Shown piece after piece: positions 6,662 to 9,303 of a stretch of DNA of 9,303 nt (positions are counted from its first letter, which is position 1; each line of letters starts with the position of its first letter). A model generated the notes under the pieces. It saw only the letters and a list, made by a program, of their open reading frames with translations. It was not told where the DNA came from and searched no databases. The stretch is taken from positions 1-9,303 of the forward strand of contig VXZF01000579.1 of assembly GCA_009845645.1 (NCBI GenBank). Direction: 5' to 3'. The position numbers and the translations under genes are program-made. The stretch comes from Gemmatimonadota bacterium (lineage in GTDB: Bacteria > Latescibacterota > UBA2968 > UBA8231).

Positions 6662-6676
6662 CCGCGACTATCGCGG
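6662..6676. repeat. Small hairpin before the FG-GAP gene's ribosome site
   Basis: CCGCGA (6662-6667) and TCGCGG (6671-6676) pair perfectly around a three-base loop, ending seven bases before the GGAGGT ribosome site. It may be a translational or protein-binding element; no function is established and a chance occurrence is possible. Confidence 0.4.
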
Positions 6677-6683
6677 GGAATAT

Positions 6684-6689
6684 GGAGGT
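6684..6689 (+). promoter_or_regulatory. Ribosome binding site deciding the FG-GAP gene start
   Basis: GGAGGT lies six bases before ATG 6696. The open frame extends back to 6561, inside the previous gene, but only ATG 6696 has a strong site and starts directly with a signal peptide. Confidence 0.8.
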
Positions 6690-6695
6690 AATGTC

Positions 6696-8807
6696 ATGTT
6701 GAGGTTCGCTATCATTGCATGCGTTGTGCTGTGGAGCAGTTTCGCCGAAGCGATGACGTGGGATTTCGACGATGGGACGACTCAAGGATGGGCCGCCAAA
6801 ACAGGCAATGGATGGGGCGGCACGTTTGAATTTAACCTGTTTCCGGGGGTAGTCGCAGACGGCGTGTGGACGATTGATGTGTCGCCCTCGATGGCCGGAG
6901 ATCCGCTTCCTAGCCCGAGTGTCCAAGTGGTTTCGCCTGTCATAGGCCATGATTCGGGCCTGTTCGACCGGGTCCGGGCTCGGGTTCGCACTATCCATCA
7001 TAGTCCTACAGTCGGTTCCTTTTCGCTGACTTGGACCAATGAGCACAACCGCACGTCTCCAGGTCTCGATCCAGAGCAGCGGGGTAGAGGCCGGTTTTTC
7101 CTTATTGGACAAAGCGGCTTCGCCTATACGACCGAATGGCAGGAAGTGGAGTTGACGCTGCCCGAAGCGGACGGGGAGATCGCACCGGACGACAGGGAGG
7201 TCTGGGAGGGGGTCTTACAAGATATTCGGCTGAGTTTTCACTTGGATTGGGGCGAGATGGGGGTGTCCCGGCCGGTGGACGAGCTAGTCAGATGGTTGGA
7301 GATCGACTGGATCGAATTGACCGGCGAGGAAGAGTTGTTATTGGGGGAATTAGCCCCGCCGTCGGTAGAGTATTTCCACTTTGAAGGGGCCGGACTTTTT
7401 GCCCCGCCGGTCTTCTCTCCCATTATATCGGAGTCAGAGCGCTCCTTCTTAGGAGGAAGTAGGACTGCTGCCTTGACAGACTTAGATGGGGACGGCGATC
7501 TCGACTTGTTCTCCACTTGGGAGAATTTCCTCTCGCCACCTCCTTTCGTAAACATCTGGGTCATGGCCCTCAATGATGGGAGGGGGGCCTTTGAAACGGT
7601 GCACATTGATAAGAGGATCGGAGAGGGGATCGATTATCTGCACGTCGGCGATTTGACCGGCGATGGCCAAGACGAGATCGCGACGAGAAAAGATTGGGAA
7701 ATAACGGTCTGGTCTATTGGGCCAGATCTGCAAATGGAGGTGCTCACGCAGATCGAGGGTCGCGGGCTGGTGGATATGGTGGATTGGGATGGCGATGGCC
7801 GGGTCGAACTGTTTACAACCGACTTTACAGTGGAGGAAGCAAGAGCGTTAGAGGTCTGGGAGGTCGAGCAGGGGATGTGGACGACCACCCAGTTGGCGGT
7901 CACCGAAAACCATTTTCCCTCGCGGATAGGCGATTTTACCGGCGATGGGCAGTTGGACATGCTGTGGGTACAGAGAGGCCGGGTGGGCAGGTGGCTGGTA
8001 GCGGGCTTGGGCGACGCGCCGGAGGCGGGCGAGGTCGTCTTTGAATCCGAGGCCGATATGGCGGGTATTCTTTCTTCCCTTCTACAAGTGGGTGATTTTG
8101 ATGGCGATGGGCAGGTGGACCTACTCACGCCGCTCGAACGCAGCAGGTGGGAAGGGCCCAAGGGCCTTGCCGTCCGGAGCGGCCGTATAGATGAGAAGGT
8201 GCTGTATGATGGGCTGTTTATGCGCTCACCGGTGGTAGTGCGCGACCTGAACGCCGACGGAGTAGAGGATTGGGCGTTTGTCGGCGGGGACCGCGCCTCG
8301 GGTTTTGGCGTGTTCGTCGAATGGGGCGGGGGTGCGAATCCGGCCAAGGAGGTGGAATGGCATCGTTTGGTCGGCGAAGGGGTACAGGTGCTGCCGGGGG
8401 ATGTGGATGGCGACGGCGATGTGGATTTGGTGGTGTTAAATAGCGTCTTGGGCGGAGTGCAAGTGTTGAAGAGTTCGGTGGGATCGCCAGCGACTGCGGT
8501 GATGACGTCGGCGTCAGTGCGGCCAGTGCAATATCGGCTGGGCGATAGCTATCCCAATCCGTTCAATCCGGCTGTAGTGATTCCCCTTGATTTGGCGACA
8601 GACGCGGCGCAGATGTCGTTGACGGTGTATGACGTGTTGGGTCGTCGGGTGCGGCAGTTGTGGCAGGGGCCGCTTGGAGTGGGTAGCCATCGGTTTGTGT
8701 GGGATGGCCGCGACGAGGTGGGGAAGGCAGTGGCCGCCGGGGTGTATCTCTATCGGGTTGAGGTGGACGGACAGATAGAGGCCAAGAAGACGACCAAGCT
8801 ACCATAA
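6696..8807 (+). CDS. Secreted FG-GAP/VCBS propeller protein with FlgD-Ig-like sorting tail
   Basis: The 703-residue product has a signal peptide (MLRFAIIACVVLWSSFAEA, probable cleavage after 19). Residues about 20-235 begin WDFDDGTTQGW and form a beta-rich, jelly-roll-like region resembling carbohydrate-binding modules, although I cannot assign a CBM family. Seven calcium-loop repeats of the DxDGDGxxD type follow, at residues 262, 319, 363, 413, 467, 517 (DLNADGVED, degenerate) and 569, enough for one integrin-like seven-bladed propeller. The tail from 613 contains YPNPFNP, VYDVLGRRVR, WDGRDEVGK and GVYLYRVEVDG, the FlgD-Ig-like C-terminal module that in Bacteroidetes relatives acts as a type IX sorting signal; in other phyla its secretion route is unsettled. 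No catalytic motif is seen. Role inferred: surface or extracellular binding protein, possibly for polysaccharide. It is 67 bp after the thioredoxin gene and could share its transcript. Confidence 0.93.
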   Translation: MLRFAIIACVVLWSSFAEAMTWDFDDGTTQGWAAKTGNGWGGTFEFNLFPGVVADGVWTIDVSPSMAGDPLPSPSVQVVSPVIGHDSGLFDRVRARVRTIHHSPTVGSFSLTWTNEHNRTSPGLDPEQRGRGRFFLIGQSGFAYTTEWQEVELTLPEADGEIAPDDREVWEGVLQDIRLSFHLDWGEMGVSRPVDELVRWLEIDWIELTGEEELLLGELAPPSVEYFHFEGAGLFAPPVFSPIISESERSFLGGSRTAALTDLDGDGDLDLFSTWENFLSPPPFVNIWVMALNDGRGAFETVHIDKRIGEGIDYLHVGDLTGDGQDEIATRKDWEITVWSIGPDLQMEVLTQIEGRGLVDMVDWDGDGRVELFTTDFTVEEARALEVWEVEQGMWTTTQLAVTENHFPSRIGDFTGDGQLDMLWVQRGRVGRWLVAGLGDAPEAGEVVFESEADMAGILSSLLQVGDFDGDGQVDLLTPLERSRWEGPKGLAVRSGRIDEKVLYDGLFMRSPVVVRDLNADGVEDWAFVGGDRASGFGVFVEWGGGANPAKEVEWHRLVGEGVQVLPGDVDGDGDVDLVVLNSVLGGVQVLKSSVGSPATAVMTSASVRPVQYRLGDSYPNPFNPAVVIPLDLATDAAQMSLTVYDVLGRRVRQLWQGPLGVGSHRFVWDGRDEVGKAVAAGVYLYRVEVDGQIEAKKTTKLP

Positions 8808-8877
8808 CATAAGGCATGGTTGAAAATGGCGTGTGGGAGAATCGCAGCGCGGCCATTGATCGCCGTGGACTGAGATC

Positions 8878-8883
8878 AGAGGG
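8878..8883 (+). promoter_or_regulatory. Ribosome binding site for the STAS-like gene
   Basis: AGAGGG lies seven bases before ATG 8891. The alternative upstream ATG at 8816 has only AAGG three bases away, too close to work well, so 8891 is preferred. Confidence 0.55.
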
Positions 8884-8890
8884 CATCAGC

Positions 8891-9187
8891 ATGGTGCGTA
8901 TCAACACATTGAATCGCAACGGTCGGACCTTAACCATCGAACTCATGGGGTATATCAATAAGACGGAGTTCGATATCCTGCACGACTGCATGGAATCGTA
9001 TGTCGAGGAGGGAGTAAGGGAGGTCTGTATCGTGGCTAACGAAGTGCGGAGCATCAGTCCATTGCTCGAACGAGACGTAATCGGCTTGGGGCAACTGGGT
9101 CTGACTTTGCACTTCCAGCAACTGGCTCCTTCTATACAGAGATCGCTGAAAAGTTGGGGCTTGCAGGCGTGGATAGATGATGAGTAG
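8891..9187 (+). CDS. Small STAS-like protein (tentative)
   Basis: From ATG 8891 the product is 98 residues, close to the usual length of a STAS domain; starting at 8816 would add 25 poorly structured residues. The order of predicted elements suits STAS: a beta strand (TLTIELMGYI), a helix (FDILHDCMESYVEEG), a strand (VREVCIVANEV), a helix near ERDVIGLGQLGL, a strand and a final helix (SIQRSLKSWGLQAWI). STAS anti-sigma-factor antagonists usually carry a phosphorylatable Ser or Thr in a D-S-S/T-G-like loop; here the equivalent stretch reads RSISPLLERD, so that site is altered or lost. No signal peptide, so cytoplasmic. It follows the FG-GAP gene by 83 bp with no terminator seen, and may be co-transcribed. 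The family call rests on fold pattern alone and could be wrong; the gene itself is more secure. Confidence 0.65.
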   Translation: MVRINTLNRNGRTLTIELMGYINKTEFDILHDCMESYVEEGVREVCIVANEVRSISPLLERDVIGLGQLGLTLHFQQLAPSIQRSLKSWGLQAWIDDE

Positions 9188-9303
9188 TCAGCGGACTTTG
9201 CCGCGGCCGGCGATTTCCCAAATCGCCTCTAGCCGATTGGTGCGCAGCGCGTAGAGGTGGTCGTGGAGGTTGACGGTAGTGCAGCCGTGGCCCGGGATAA
9301 ATT
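9188..9303 (-). CDS. C-terminal end of a minus-strand gene (partial)
   Basis: Reading the minus strand from the right edge, one frame (first full codon ending at 9301) is open for 37 residues to a TGA at 9190-9188. The residues, including PGHGCTTVNLHDHLYALR and ending AGRGKVR, look like genuine protein (His/Asp-rich, balanced composition), but I do not recognise the family. Its stop codon directly abuts the TAG of the STAS-like gene (9185-9187), so the two genes converge with no intergenic base and no visible terminator. Confidence 0.55.
   Translation of the reverse strand, partial: FIPGHGCTTVNLHDHLYALRTNRLEAIWEIAGRGKVR

Noticed and set aside
6561..6695. Longer N-terminus of the FG-GAP protein overlapping the previous gene.
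   Set aside because: ATG 6696 has a GGAGGT site at ideal spacing and starts with a signal peptide; the longer form would hide it.
6405..7112. Long minus-strand open frame of 235 codons opposite the thioredoxin and FG-GAP genes.
   Set aside because: It lies opposite two well-supported genes, has Pro/Arg/Ser-rich shadow composition and no recognisable domain.
7634..8347. Minus-strand open frame of 237 codons opposite the FG-GAP repeats.
   Set aside because: Its Ser/Pro/Thr-rich periodic content is the mirror of the GDG repeat codons.

Overview
The window reads as bacterial chromosome, probably from one of the candidate phyla around the Fibrobacteres-Chlorobi-Bacteroidetes group (Latescibacterota-like). 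The clue is in the secreted proteins: a C-terminal YPNPFNP / FlgD-Ig-like sorting tail, FG-GAP propellers and a short TolB-like propeller ending in a WGRIK motif. This placement is inference; there is no rRNA or other phylogenetic marker here. Almost every gene is on the + strand, closely spaced, with moderately high GC.

Layout. 1-115 holds what may be the last codons of an upstream gene. 116-3235 encodes a 1039-aa regulator: fourteen Reg_prop blades (two seven-bladed propellers), a Y_Y_Y domain, an NtrC-type sigma-54 AAA+ domain with intact GAFTGA, and a Fis-type HTH, with no receiver, kinase or transmembrane segment. 3260-4228 encodes a short secreted TolB/PD40-like propeller, probably in the same operon. 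4229-4603 is a 375-bp intergenic region with a long hairpin, three evenly spaced CACG-N6-CGTG dyads, an intrinsic terminator and a close match to a sigma-54 (-24/-12) promoter. 4604-6628 encodes a secreted TlpA/ResA-like thioredoxin protein with five copies of a 31-residue repeat in its middle. 6696-8807 encodes a secreted protein with an N-terminal jelly-roll-like region, seven Ca-binding FG-GAP/VCBS repeats and a FlgD-Ig-like tail. 8891-9187 encodes a 98-aa STAS-like protein. 9188-9303 is the C-terminal end of a minus-strand gene whose stop codon abuts the previous one.

How it may work together. The most interesting reading is a self-contained regulatory circuit. The first gene is a fusion in which the sensory half of a Bacteroidetes-type hybrid two-component system is joined directly to a sigma-54 activator, apparently wholly cytoplasmic. 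About 1.1 kb downstream of its end lies a sigma-54 promoter, preceded at about -155 to -196 by three dyads spaced 20-21 bp apart (two helical turns), the arrangement expected of enhancer sites for such an activator. The promoter would drive the thioredoxin-repeat gene and perhaps the FG-GAP gene after it. The main doubt is that CACG(G)AAA-type tracts also occur as dispersed intergenic repeats in environmental bacteria, so the link between regulator and sites is a hypothesis.
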